A DNA stretch of 64,000 nucleotides, from contig JAAVTG010000559.1 of the NCBI GenBank assembly GCA_011947345.1, positions 186,001-250,000 on the forward strand. The letters run 5' to 3'. Position 1 is the first letter of the stretch, and each line of letters opens with the position of its first letter. Origin of the DNA: Phytophthora quininea. Its lineage: Eukaryota > Oomycota > Peronosporomycetes > Peronosporales > Peronosporaceae. The notes under the pieces are model-generated. The model worked only from the letters and a program-made list of their open reading frames with translations. It searched no databases and was not told the origin of the DNA. Below, piece by piece: positions 54,001 to 64,000 of this stretch. The position numbers and the translations under genes are program-made.

Positions 54001-55708
54001 TCACTTGTCAATTTCACGTCGGGTGAGTCAGGTTGCGCTCGTTCATCAACAATATCGCTATCATCAAACGCCTTCTTCACCCGCCTGCTCTTCGCTGATC
54101 CACTGTCACAACTCGAAACATCTCCACCTCTAGCTTCATCCGGACCGAAAGTGTTACATCGCTTCATATCTGGCGATCCCAAAGACGATCCAGGTGATGC
54201 AGCAGAGGACTGCAAATTAGTCAGATCGAAACTGGCCGATCGAGCAAACTTTGACCTCCGCGATTTGCGTCCAGGTCGACGTGAGGATTCCGCGGGTGCT
54301 GCTATGGATATCTGCAGTGACGACCCATTACCAGCAACAATATTTGGCTTGGTTTCTCCACTGTCGACATTTGTCGAAGAATGGTCATCCAATCCATGAT
54401 GTCCAACTGACCGTCGATCGGTGCCCAGGTCATCGGCGTGCCTAGTTTTGGACGATATCGAGTTGACACTACCTAGCCGGCTTCTCCTTGTACCGAGAGA
54501 CACCAGTTCAGGGCTACTGGTATCACCGTCGCCGTCAGTTTTCGCCTTCTTTTTCCGTGGGAGCCTGTCACTTACGTGCATTGCACGCAAATGGCCGCTA
54601 AACCACGGCTTGTTCTTACTCAACGACGGGGACGGGACAGAACTTAGCGATGAATGGCGATGGCGCCGTCTTGGCGCCGAAGTGGAAGACGAGACTGTCT
54701 GCTGATCATCATTGTCACCGTCTTCATCAACGTCATCAGTGTTATCATCATTTGGGCAGCTGGGCGAGGTCTCTATAGATGACATAGACGAGCGAGGTCG
54801 CGCCATGACCGACAGCATCCCGTCTCTAGAAGCCGAAGCATTGCCGGATGCAGATCGTGGCTTTTCCTCAATAGTAATGTCCCCGGTGCTTAATCGAACC
54901 GCGCGTTCTTCATCGCCACTCTTTGTCAAGTTCATGGCCTCAAAGTACCGATCCAGCGCCTTCTGAAACCACTTGGTGCAGGCATCACACGCACGTACTG
55001 CTTCATCTCGATTTCCGAAACAACTCGGCAGCACCACGTTCTTGGATGTACATTTAGGACAGTAAGCATATCCACACGCCGCACAATTCTTGCTGCGGTG
55101 GAAAGCGTTGAACGACTTCCCACATGCTTGGCAGGATGAATTGGAATGCGTCTGTGCATGTGGCACTGGTACCCCTGGAATCCCAGAACTTCTTGTAGGA
55201 CTGCTCATTGAGCGTGACAGACGTGGGGGCTCGCCGAGTCCGTCGGCTCGTTGTTCTGCTGCTGTCTGTCCATCTGCTGGCCTGCTTTCAAGGTCATCTT
55301 GAGTCTCAGCTCCTCGACGATCCTGGTGGCTGTCTGCAGCGCTGTGGCTGCAGCCTCCAGCTCTTCTTCGTCCAGGGGCCGGTCTTCGGCTTCCTGGTCC
55401 TGCTCGTCTTGCTCTTCCTCCTCTTCGGCGTCATCTTCGTCCTCCGGGGCTGGATGGATCACCACCCGAAGCGGCGCCGTCTCGCTGTCCCTCTTGGCCT
55501 CCTGCTCCAACTCTTCCAGCTCTTCTTGGGTCTCCTCCACCTCCTCGTCCTCTTCTTCTTGCGGCCGCTCGCTGTTGCGTCCGGTGGATCCGTCGTCCTG
55601 CAGGATGGACGTCGAGAAGGCGCGCACTAGCAGCGATGCCATGCGCTTCGGGTCGCGCAGCACCGCCAGACGCGCCGCCTCGTCGTCCATCGACTTGGCC
55701 GACATCAT
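51052..55708 (-). CDS. FYVE - PH-GRAM - myotubularin phosphoinositide phosphatase
   Basis: Protein of 1531 residues with one intron (52563-52627). The N terminus is very acidic. A FYVE zinc finger follows at about residues 185-250 (CQACGKSFNAFHRSKNCAAC, YCPKCTSK, ACDACTKWF), then a long Ser-rich linker, a PH-GRAM domain (RLRGKIAVTNYRVMFIPFD, IPLFAITQVQVL) and the myotubularin phosphatase domain with FYNNSKGNICKSYPSKLLLP, the active-site loop VHCSDGWDRTAQL and PYYRTIRGFAVLVEKDWCAF. The CX5R loop is intact, so activity on phosphatidylinositol 3-phosphates in endosomes is likely. Four missing bases are inferred: 55225-55229 (joining the acidic leader to SMSSPTRSSGIPG), near 53713, 53573-53576 and 51844-51847. 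If the first were not an error, the main frame would begin at 55208 and overlap a separate 167-residue acidic frame by ATGA. Confidence 0.88.
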
Positions 55709-55934
55709 CCGGGGAGCGTCTGAGCGTTGTCCTGTGTGGTAGTCTGATTAACAAATGACGGACCAATCAAGGCGTATTTCCCGTTCATTTCCATGTATTT
55801 ACTTAGCCCAATAGATACGGAAGTTGAACGCGACAGCAACTGCAAGTGTTGATGACGGTTTGCTACTGTGGTGAATCATTGCTACGGTCGTTAAAAATGC
55901 ATCAAAGATGAGATGACTGCGATCCTTGGCGCGC

Positions 55935-56850
55935 TCAAGCTGTTTCGGTGGGTTGCGTGGCGCGCAGCACGCAGAGAGCGCCCATGATGCGGTTCAGCTT
56001 GAGCTTCAGCTTGAGGTTCTTGCTTCGCAGCTTCTCCACTTCCTTGCGGTGCGAGTCGCGCAGGTCGTCCATCTTCATCTCCAGGCGGTCCACCTTGTGC
56101 TGCAGGCGCTGGCGCTCCGCCATCTCCGACTGTAGCTGCAGCTTGAGCACCACGCGCTCCGTTTGCTCTTCCACGTCGGTAACGGCCGCCGTCTCCACCC
56201 GGCGCTTCTTGGCGTTGAGGCTGGGCGGGTCAGCGGGCGACGAATGCACGGGGCGCTTCAGCCCTGCGGGCTTCGCAACCGGTTGCGGCGTGTGGTCATG
56301 AGTGCGACCCGCGGCGGGTCGGCGCTCCCCAGTCGGAGTCCCGGCTTCTCCGGCGACGGCGTAGACTGTCCCGGGGCCTGCGCGGGCTTGCGCTCGGCCG
56401 CTTTGGGCTTGCGTGGGGCCCCCACGTGGAGGGGGCTTCTCGTGGCCCTAGTGTGCGCCCATTGGGGGCGGGGCGCCTGTCGGGGGTTGCCAGTTGCAGT
56501 GGCTCCCCGTTGCCGGCCTTCTGCGGGCCGTACTACTTGGCCGCGCGGGACTGCTTCGCCTCGATCAGCGCCTGAATCTCTCGCGCCTCACGCAGTTCGG
56601 GCGACGGTTTGACCGTGGACGACCCGGAGGCGAGCAGGGCCTCGAACTTGTCCCGCAGGAACGCCGGGTTCCGCACCGCGCGGTGCTTCACCTTGGCGAA
56701 CGTCGCGCGGTACCGCGTCCACACGATCTCCCACTCGTCGGGCCCCGTGGGCGTGAGAACGCGGGCGCACCGCAGCATCGCCTGCATCTCGGTGACGGTG
56801 AAAACCTGCGCGCTCGTGGGGCGCTCGCGGCGCGCGGGGGTCGCCGGCAT
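55935..56850 (-). CDS. DUF6818-type protein with C-terminal coiled coil
   Basis: Protein of 305 residues. The N-terminal domain (TVTEMQAMLRCARVLTPTGP, DEWEIVWTRYRATFA, RNPAFLRDKFEALLAS, EAREIQALIEAK) matches the oomycete-expanded DUF6818 pattern, a Myb/SANT-like fold. A basic Pro-rich linker follows, then a leucine-heptad coiled coil (VVLKLQLQSEMAERQRLQHK onward). Two missing bases are inferred, near 56537-56540 and at the C run 56327-56330. DUF6818 genes are often multicopy and may derive from mobile elements. DNA binding is plausible, not shown. It is divergent from the next gene (121 bases between starts). Confidence 0.65.
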
Positions 56851-56971
56851 GGCTTCTCAAATTTCTAACGGGAACGTTGTCAGGTCGACGCGAAAGCTGA
56901 AGTGGCTGAACAGGATCGGTGCGACTCTCCGCGACCGGTGGCCAGCTGCGCTTTGTTGTAACCAGAAATCG

Positions 56972-58692
56972 ATGGGGGACAGCGAGAATGACCCGCGCGA
57001 GGTGGAGCGGCAGCGCTTGGCGTATCTACGGCAGCACCGGGAACGTCTCCAGCAACGGTATCGCCTGGAAGCGGTATGGGGATGCTTGCCGGGGGGCACC
57101 AATGGACAAAGTTGACTGTTTGTCGCCCGTGGAATAGGAACGCCGCGTCGAGGAGCTGCAGACCGACGTCGCGGCAATGAAAGCAAGGCGGGATGAAGTT
57201 CGAGCAATAGAGGAAGGGAGAAACGCTAGCGGCAGCGGCAAGATTTCCGCGCTTAAAACCGGATCGGCACATGCGGCAAGCTATTCGGGAATTTACGCGA
57301 GGATTGAAGAGCTGGGAGTTGAAGAGCTGCAATTACTGGCGAAGCGGTACGAAGCTAGCGGCAGTCAAGCCCAGACGAACTTGCGCGGGAAATACCATTC
57401 ACGGTTCATGAAGGACGCGTATCCGATAGCAGGGTCGCAGCTGAAGCTTGAAAAGGAGAACGAACTGGGAGCTGCTGCCAAGAAAAAGCTGCTTCTTACA
57501 GACACTGCAGTGAAAGATACAAGTTCGTTTGAGGCCAAGAGAAAGAGAGGTGGCGCACTGAGCAATGGCTTGGGACAGGATCATAGCCACTCGAAGCTGG
57601 AGCATTACATGGGCAAGATCACGACAACTCTGCAGGACGAGCAGGAAAAAGTAAGACGGGAAGAGGCGGACAGACAGCTTCGACTAGCCCAAGTGAAGCA
57701 TCGCGCAGGATTGGAGCAGTTCTGGAGGCTGATGCATGCCGGTCCGAAACGGTATGACTAGCTGTGCGCTGTTGTGTACACCCGAACTAAGGCGGGGTTG
57801 TTGTTGTGGCAGCGAAGTCATTTCATGGCTGAAGTTTCATTCGTTCCTGGACGTGAACATCCCTGTGCGCGTCGCTCCACGCAGTGACAAGGATGGCATC
57901 ATGATTCACGAGGACAAAACGTTAGGACTGACCCCGCTCATGGCTGCGTGTCGAAGCTTGTGCGTTGAACTCGTACATTGCTTGCTGGAGCATGGGGCTG
58001 TCGTGTGGCCGACTACTGCAAACGGAGACACCGCGATGCATTTTCTGTGGAGGAATTGGCAGGGATCGAAGGAATCGTTGAAAGATGTAGCAAACCTGGC
58101 GCTGCGGACGCAACGAGTGCACGATATTCTGGTTGCTCTAGTCGACCAAGGTGCAGACGTCGATGCTCAGGTACGAATCTCATATCCGGGGCGAAATCGC
58201 TTTCAAAAGCTTGTCATAACGCGCTTTGGTCGGCAAGAATGTGTTTGGGAAACTGCGTTGCAGTTTTGTGCTCGATACGGTCTGGTAGACGCCGCCCAGT
58301 TGCTGCTAAGGAACGGCGCCGATGCTTTCGTCCGCGACCGGAAGGGATTCTCAGCTGTGCAGTACGCATTAGATGGCCACTTCGAACGGTTGCATCAGCT
58401 ACTCTTGCACCACGATACGATTGAGCGCACGCGCGCCCGTGAGAAAGAATGGCATGAAACAAACGCACTGCTAAAACAAAAGCGTGGAGCTCTTATTGCG
58501 ACGTTGTCCCGAACGGGTAAGCAAACGCATTGCAATCGAAGAACTTGCATCTTGCTGACAGGTATTCCCTCCCGCACAGCGGACGATTTCTTTACAAAGC
58601 TGCAAGTTGAGCAGCAACGCGCCGGTCATTTGAGAAACCAGTACGTCGACAGCAAAGGGCAAGTAATCGTTTGCGAAGATGAAGACGAGTAG
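56972..58692 (+). CDS. Coiled-coil / ankyrin-repeat protein
   Basis: Protein of 538 residues (523 if a third intron is removed). The first half is helical and charged (DPREVERQRLAYLRQHRERL, ERRVEELQTDVAAMKARRDE). The second half has ankyrin repeats (LGLTPLMAACRSLCVELVHC, NGDTAMHFLWRNW, WETALQFCARYGLVDAAQLL, KGFSAVQYALDGHFERLHQL). Introns: 57074-57137 (64 bases) and 57752-57791 (40 bases). Excising the second fuses the two halves in frame. A further 45-base GTAAGC...CTGACAG segment at 58517-58561 is in frame and may be spliced out. No run-length error is needed. The alternative is two overlapping genes, which I think less likely. Confidence 0.65.
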
Positions 58693-58751
58693 CTACAGTA
58701 GATAGGTCAATAAAATCGTCTAGATTGTGTTGTTAGCTGCCAAGACCAAGT

Positions 58752-59888
58752 TTACTGCTTGGCCAGGGACTCGCGCACTGCCTGCTCCTGCATTGCAGCG
58801 GCGCCGCGCTCCTGGAACTGCTCCAGACTGTTGTTCATGGCCTCGAAAGCGGCCTCCACAGCAGCCTCGTCTCCGCCGTCAAGCGCCTTCGTAAACGCAG
58901 TAGCCTGCGGAGGACAAATAATCTTTCCCATACAGAGCTGGAGAGCCATCGCTGCCTGTGAGCACTGCACTTCGTCACTGCACGTCTTCACCTCCTGCAT
59001 GCAGCTCTTGCACGTGTCCTTAATCTTCGCAAACGTGTCTTCGACCTCCTGCACCGAAAGCGGCTCCAGTGCGTCCTTGTCTGCCTTATTATTCTCCACC
59101 ATAGCAGAGCGCGCAGTGATATCGGGTCCCTTCAGACCGTTGATGAACCCCACCACCGGAAACTTAATCCGGTCCACCAGCGCACCACCGAATCCACCGC
59201 CGGTCGTGCGTACATGGAAATACTCTTGACCTTGTCAGCCGAGTGCAGCTCCGGCACCTCGTCCTCCGCCGACTTTTCGTCGTCAAAGTAGTAGTCGATC
59301 ACATAGCGCACTTCCGTGTTGTCGCCGCGCAGCACCGTCCAGTCGTGGCGGTCGAAGGGCTCACCGTAACCAAGCTTGCTCTTGACCCAGGCGATGGGGG
59401 TGAGTTTGTCGGGGCGCCCGCAGAACTTGAGCAGCTTGGAGCCTGGCAGATCCGGATGACAAACCTGCTCGTAGTGCTCCACTTGGGCCCACGCGCGCTC
59501 GTTCATGTTGTTGTGGATGGACACGATGGACCGGACGTCACCCTCGTGGACATCCTCGCCCTTGCCCTTGCGCTTGAGCGCGTTGAAAAACATTTGCTCG
59601 GACGGGTACAGCCACGTGCCTTCGGTGCCTCCTTTGGGGATCGTGGACTGCACGCGGTCCTGCGGCAGCGGTAGCGCTGCTGGTCGTTCGGGTCCTGGTT
59701 CGGGTTGTACGGCATCATGTTGGTGGGGTCGATGCGCTCGCTGTAGACGTTGTAGACGTCCTTGTTCTTGCCCTCGTGCACCACGGGGCAGCCGCCATGG
59801 CGTCCGCCACTGCGGGCTTCCTGTCGTGCTGCACGGGCAGCCGCCTTGTGCTGCTGCGAGCCGCTGGCGTGCTCACTTGGTTGCCCAT
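58752..59888 (-). CDS. Holocytochrome c synthase (cytochrome c heme lyase) with Cys-rich C-terminal extension
   Basis: Protein of 379 residues that attaches heme to cytochrome c in the mitochondrial intermembrane space. Family motifs: heme-binding GGCPVVHEGK, NMMPYNPNQDPNDQQRYPLP, QSTIPKGG, WLYPSEQMFFNALKRKG, SIVSIHNNMNERAWAQVEHY, LLKFCGRPDKLTPIAWV, PFDRHDWTVLRGDNTEVRYV, IDYYFDD and RPAVDS, the usual end. About 130 further residues follow, with seven cysteines in spaced pairs (DTCKSCMQEVKTCSDEVQCS, then LCMGKIIC), not part of the classical enzyme. Three missing bases are inferred (near 59879, 59670 and 59187). The last is what joins the extension, so that fusion depends on it. An initiator-like element lies at 59901-59917. 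Confidence 0.87.
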
Positions 59889-59900
59889 CGTGACGATCTG

Positions 59901-59917
59901 TGGCCGAAAATGAGCGG
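59901..59917 (-). promoter_or_regulatory. Initiator-like element of the heme lyase gene
   Basis: The minus strand reads CCGCTCATTTTCGGCCA. The GCTCATTTTC part matches the first half of the oomycete initiator. It lies 13-29 bases upstream of the ATG ending at 59888. Confidence 0.4.
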
Positions 59918-60255
59918 TGACTTCCGAATGACTTGGTGTTTGTATGGATACCTATAGCGAGGATACGTTGAATTTAGAGGAGGTACATTAAATATACAAA
60001 TAGCCAAGTTGTGCATGCCATACAAATGGCTGATGCGGGCGTTTCCAAGCTCGACTGACATTATTCTACGGTTGCTTTGGTTGGCAGGCAACCGCGCGGT
60101 TGGTGGTTGGTGCTCGCCGGAGCTTTTGCGCGGCGCGTCAAAAAATTGGCATTGTCCTTATTGTCTTGTGAGGTGCGCAGAGCTGGCTGGCTGTGTAGGC
60201 TTGATCGTGTCTAGATGCTAATGGTGCCTCCTCCTACCGTGCAGATTTCTCCACC
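59918..60255. other. Divergent promoter region, heme lyase / eS6
   Basis: No gene. A pyrimidine-rich stretch ending in an acceptor-like ctaccgtgcag just before the eS6 ATG could be the end of a 5' UTR intron. Confidence 0.4.
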
Positions 60256-61090
60256 ATGAAGCTCAACATCGCCAACCCGCTGACGGGCGCCCAGAAGGTG
60301 CTCGAGATCGACGACGAGCACAAGCTCCGCGCCTTCTACGACAAGCGCATCTCGCAGGAGGTCGAGGGCGACGTGCTCGGCGACGAGTTCAAGGGCTTCG
60401 TCTTCCGCGTGTCGGGCGGTAACGACAAGCAGGGCTTCCCCATGAAGCAGGGCGTGCTGTCCAACGGCCGCGCCCGCCTGCTGCTCTCCAAGGGCAAGTC
60501 GTGCTACCGCCCGCGCCGCAAGGGCGAGCGCAAGCGCAAGTCGGTGCGCGGCTGCATCGTTGGCCCCGACCTCTCGGTGCTCAACCTGGTGGTCGTCAAG
60601 GCCGGCGACGCCGACGTGCCCGGCCTGACGGACGTGCAGATCCCGCGCCGTCTCGGCCCCAAGCGCGCCTCGAACATCCGCAAGCTGTTCAACCTGACCA
60701 AGGAGGACGACGTGCGCAAGTTCGTCATCCGCCGCAAGTTCGAGTCCAAGACGGGCAAGAAGAACGACAAGGCCCCCAAGATCCAGCGTCTTGTGACCCC
60801 GCGCATGCTCCACCACAAGCGCCAGATCGCCCTCAAGAAGGTACAGCAGCGCGAGAAGGTGCAGCGCGAGGCCGCCGAGTACAACCGTCTCCACGCCCAG
60901 GTGCGTTATCTTGATTATTGCTCTGAGTTTGTGAGGATGATACTGACTGTGTGCATGTGCGAACTCCGGGTCGGTCCTGCTCCTTTGTCGCCTTATGGCA
61001 CTGCAGCGCGTGAAGGAGCAGAAGGAGCGTCGTGCCAGCGAGATCGCCAAGCGTCGCAGCAGCCGCAAGGCCTCGTCGGTCAAGGCGTAA
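60256..61090 (+). CDS. RPS6: 40S ribosomal protein S6 (eS6)
   Basis: Protein of 242 residues in two exons (intron 60901-61006, 106 bases). The family start [20 protein letters not shown] is clear, followed by [65 protein letters not shown] and, in exon 2, [20 protein letters not shown]. eS6 is part of the small ribosomal subunit and is phosphorylated on C-terminal serines in other eukaryotes. The short Ser/Arg tail (RRSSRKASS) keeps candidate sites. Third codon positions are strongly G/C, typical of a highly expressed gene. No frameshift. Confidence 0.97.
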
Positions 61091-61595
61091 GCTGCTTCCG
61101 TGCGCTGGCGGTTAGTTGCTTCGGTAGCTCGTCTCGCCTGACGAAAGGTGGACGGCTGCTGGAGCACCTCGCCCTCTGCATAACGCGTGTTGTTCCCCGC
61201 GACGTCGTCGCACCGCGGAAGCGGTCGGTGGCGGCGTGGGTCTGAATGACCAAAACAGGACACAAAGGCAATAATACAATGCTCAATTGGCAAACCAACT
61301 CCATATTCTTTACCTTGTGTTCGATCACAACGATCTCCTTGCTTGAGCATGAAGATGTGCCAAGAAAGACAAATGTGAACGTTGCAAAATGTATTGAGAG
61401 GTAGTACTAAGCTGCGTCGACTGCGTCTGCTACAGCGACCGAGGAAGAGTGTCGTAAAGAGTCTTGTGTGTATTCACTTGAACGCATTGGGCTTGCTAAC
61501 AGGGACTGCTTGGCTGGCTTCTTGTCCGCCCACATCGTGGAGATCGAGACATCGAGACAAGTGAGTCGACTGGGATTGCACTTTTTGATCGACTT
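61091..61595. other. Intergenic region between convergent eS6 and PNUTS-like genes
   Basis: Holds the two 3' UTRs. No further gene or repeat was recognised. Confidence 0.5.
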
Positions 61596-63984
61596 TCACC
61601 GTCCTCCCCGCATGTGGCCTTGCGGGCCTCCGTGCATCATGGGAGCGCCCCCACGGGGCCATATCGATCAACGGGGCCACCTCGACCGGGGCCGGCCAGC
61701 ATGGGGCCGTTGTTGTTGTTATAAATAAGCTCCGGGCCATTTCCAGGGGCCGGCACATGGGCGTAGTGGCAGTTGGCGCCGTGCTTGCACCCCACCGGCG
61801 AGGCAAAATACCGGCAGGGCAAGACACCACCTCGACTCTTCTTTGCTGCCGCTTGAACGCCTGCGGGTCGGCCATTGGACCGTTCTGCGGCGGCGGACCC
61901 ATGGCATCGGCCTTCCGCTTACCCGGCATAAAGGGCGGACCACCAGCTCCTTGCTGGGGCGGGTACTGTTGGTATTGGCGGTCGAAGCCCGGAGCAGGGC
62001 CCATGTCGCCACCGTATTGCTGCTGACTACCATAAGAACTATATGCAGGCGGTTGTTGCATGCCAGTGTTGGGGGCTCCCTGAAAGCGAGCGCGACGGTG
62101 CTGCTCCACGATTTCGTGCACACGGCCGTCCGAGATGCGGTTGCCGTAGCGCTGTGCCTCATCGAGTACCTGCGGCACGACGTCTTGGTTGGCGAGCAGC
62201 ATCGCGATCGTGTTCTCTTGCAGCGGACCCAATGCGGCGCGGAGTTTCCGCTCCGCATCGGGTTCGCCGTACTGCCCATGGAAACCTCGTTGATTATAGC
62301 CGGCTGGGGCTTGGTTGTAGCCGTAATTGTTTGCCGGTGGAGCGCTCGCCGGAGGGGCCATCATAGGAGCTGAAGTTGCAGCAACGGGGGCAGCCTCAGC
62401 CATGTCGGACAGCGGGATCTCGAAGGAGCACCGCGGTGAGGCTCGTTCACTCGTTCCCATTCCTTCGGGCTCGGTGTCGGAACCTCACCTGCTAGCACCT
62501 CATACTCAACTTCGTGACGCATGCGGTCATCCTGCGCACGCATCTCGGTGGTGCTCGTTTGGTTAGTGATGCGAGTCGCCACAGCTTCCGGAAGACGAAT
62601 AAACGCGGGTGTCGTCCATTCCCGTGCCGTGGCGGCTGCCACAGCGGGAGGCACCTTGTGGTGCTGTGAAAGAATCGCATGCCGTTCGTTGGCATGTTCG
62701 CGAAGTTTGGCATCTTTGAAGCTTTGGTCATCGTGACGCGGGTCGTAAGGCACCAGATCTCGCCATGACTCAATCAACTTGACCTTCACGAGCTCCTCGC
62801 CGCTTTCATCTGCCCATCGAATGCGCTTGCGCTCGCTTTTCGTCGCACTAGCAGAAGCTTTAAAGCTCTGGATTGTTGGCAGGGCCATGGGCAACGCCGT
62901 ATCATCGGCACTGTTGGTCGCAGTGACAGAGCTTTCGATAGCACTAGCACTGCTTGATGATTTCTCGTCCTCATCCGTCTTCACATCAGTCACATTGCTG
63001 CTGCTACTACTGCTAGATGACGAGGAATGCCTTTTCTTCTTCTTCTCGGCCACTGCATTAGCCGCCGCTGCGTCCTTCGCAGACTTTCGCTGCATCAGAC
63101 TCCCAATCAGGTCGCTAGACTTGGAGACAGCGTTGCCACCTCCAAAAGGAAGTCGCTCTAACCTCTTGATTGTACGTTTCTTCAAAACCTTTGGCTCCTT
63201 CACGGGGTGTGACGAGCTAGCACTCGCTGAAGAGGACGTTGTAGTCTTCGAGGAAGCCGCAGCAGAGGATGGAGACGATTTGCTTGAAGAGCTGTGGTCC
63301 TTGCTCTTTGACGACGATGCTGCTGCTGCAGCCGGCTTCTCCTTCTCCGTGAACTTACTCCTCCAAAACTTGAGGAGATCCTGAGCAGCTCGCTTGACAC
63401 GCTCTTCACGAGCGTTCTTTTTCAACTTGACGATAGGCTCATTGATACGTGCTTCCGTAATACTAGTTAATTGCAACGGTAGCGTTTGCAGCACTTCTAA
63501 GAGTAAAACCAGCAGATCATTTTGTTGCCAGGAGACGGCATTGTCCACCCAGGCGCGAGCAAGCCGCAGACCGCCACTCTTTTCAAAGGTACCAGCGCAA
63601 GCATGGGCAAGCTTGGCGTCCTTGGCAGTTGAAGTCGCACGCAGCACCACCAACGCCAAGGTTTTCTCGGGCTCGGTTTGGCAGCGCGGCAGGATCTTGA
63701 GGAACGTTGGCAGGTTCGACATCGACGATACACGCAGCTCGCCGTCCACAAGAGATAGCAACGACGCCTCTGTACTGGACGGCGTCAGCTTGGCCGAGTC
63801 GCTGCGGCTCATCATGTTCTCAAGCACGTTCGGGACCTGCAGCAGCAACAAGAGAATAGCAGCACAGTTAGTCGCTTGAAAGCAGCATAACCACTAAACT
63901 CCACACACGCACCGGTTGGTTTGGCAGCTTTGGCAGCGCTTGTTGCAGTGGCTGCTCCGGCTTGAACTGCATCGGCTCGCTCAT
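61596..63984 (-). CDS. PNUTS-like PP1 regulatory protein (TFIIS N-terminal domain, RVxF-like motif, CCCH finger)
   Basis: Complete protein of 771 residues with one intron (63837-63912). The N-terminal TFIIS/LW-type helical domain (NLPTFLKILPRCQTEPEKTL, ARAWVDNAV, VLLLEVLQTLPLQL) is followed by Ser-rich low complexity and a PP1-docking motif of the RVxF class (SERKRIRWADESGEEL). The distal part is Pro/Gly/Gln-rich, and a CCCH zinc finger lies near the C terminus (LPCRYFASPVGCKHGANCHY). Animal PNUTS has the same order: TFIIS-N, RVxF, CCCH. It targets PP1 to RNA polymerase II during transcription termination. Three missing bases are inferred (near 62424, 61842 and 61648-61652). The start at 63984 lies 16 bases from the window edge, so the promoter is outside. 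Confidence 0.85.
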
Positions 63985-64000
63985 AGCCACATGCGGAGCC

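Noticed and set aside
55205..55208. An ATGA stop-start overlap between an acidic protein and the myotubularin, as translational coupling
   Set aside because: One extra base in the G run 55225-55229 joins both into a single frame with a natural-looking sequence. This is simpler than coupling in a eukaryote.
60211..61350. 379-codon minus-strand frame
   Set aside because: It is the antisense shadow of eS6, caused by strong third-position G/C bias.
1..64000. tRNA genes, rRNA genes and CRISPR arrays
   Set aside because: I looked for B-box-like GGTTCGA motifs, rRNA-like blocks and regularly spaced direct repeats and found none. A tRNA with unusual boxes could still be missed.

Overview
The window looks like nuclear DNA of an oomycete, most like Phytophthora or a close relative. 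It has short GT-AG introns (about 56-122 bases, plus two candidates of 40-45), densely packed genes on both strands, and several start regions that match the oomycete initiator plus flanking promoter element. Its gene content is stramenopile-like: an oomycete DUF6818 protein, a calcium-linked kinase with a PH domain, a DENN-WD40 protein and ciliary genes. I cannot name the species from sequence alone.

Layout. 1.2-7.0 kb: PH-kinase-EF-hand protein facing a large NTE-type patatin phospholipase. 7.8-18 kb: DOT1-like histone methyltransferase and F-box protein (divergent), kinesin, and a C2-like/DENN/WD40 Rab exchange-factor candidate. 18-30 kb: ankyrin protein, MurL-like enzyme, a NIMA-related kinase fused to IFT57, PHD-finger protein, MOCS3/Uba4, LarB-like enzyme, coiled-coil protein. 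30-39.6 kb: membrane-anchored purple acid phosphatase, WW-RRM protein, FCS-like zinc-finger protein, ODR-4-like protein. 39.7-49.4 kb: a gene-poor accessory island with decayed transposon genes (trihelix/SANT-like, piggyBac-like), a MITE with terminal inverted repeats, a broken carboxylate-transporter gene, and a second FCS-like zinc-finger gene in inverted orientation. 49.4-64 kb: LisH-like protein, FYVE-GRAM-myotubularin phosphatase, DUF6818 protein, coiled-coil/ankyrin protein, holocytochrome c synthase, ribosomal protein eS6, and a PNUTS-like PP1 regulator.

Sequence quality governs the whole annotation. Seventeen of the genes are interrupted by single-base length errors in short homopolymers, about 45 in all and mostly one base missing. 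Once they are allowed for, every gene closes to a whole number of codons and conserved motifs join. I read these as assembly errors rather than gene decay. The transposon-derived genes and the transporter carry base-substitution stops and look truly dead.

The most notable content is the kinase-IFT57 fusion, two enzymes otherwise known from bacterial pathways (MurL-like and LarB-like) about 7 kb apart, and holocytochrome c synthase with an extra cysteine-rich tail. I found no operon-like system. The genes are mostly housekeeping, signalling and trafficking genes with independent promoters.
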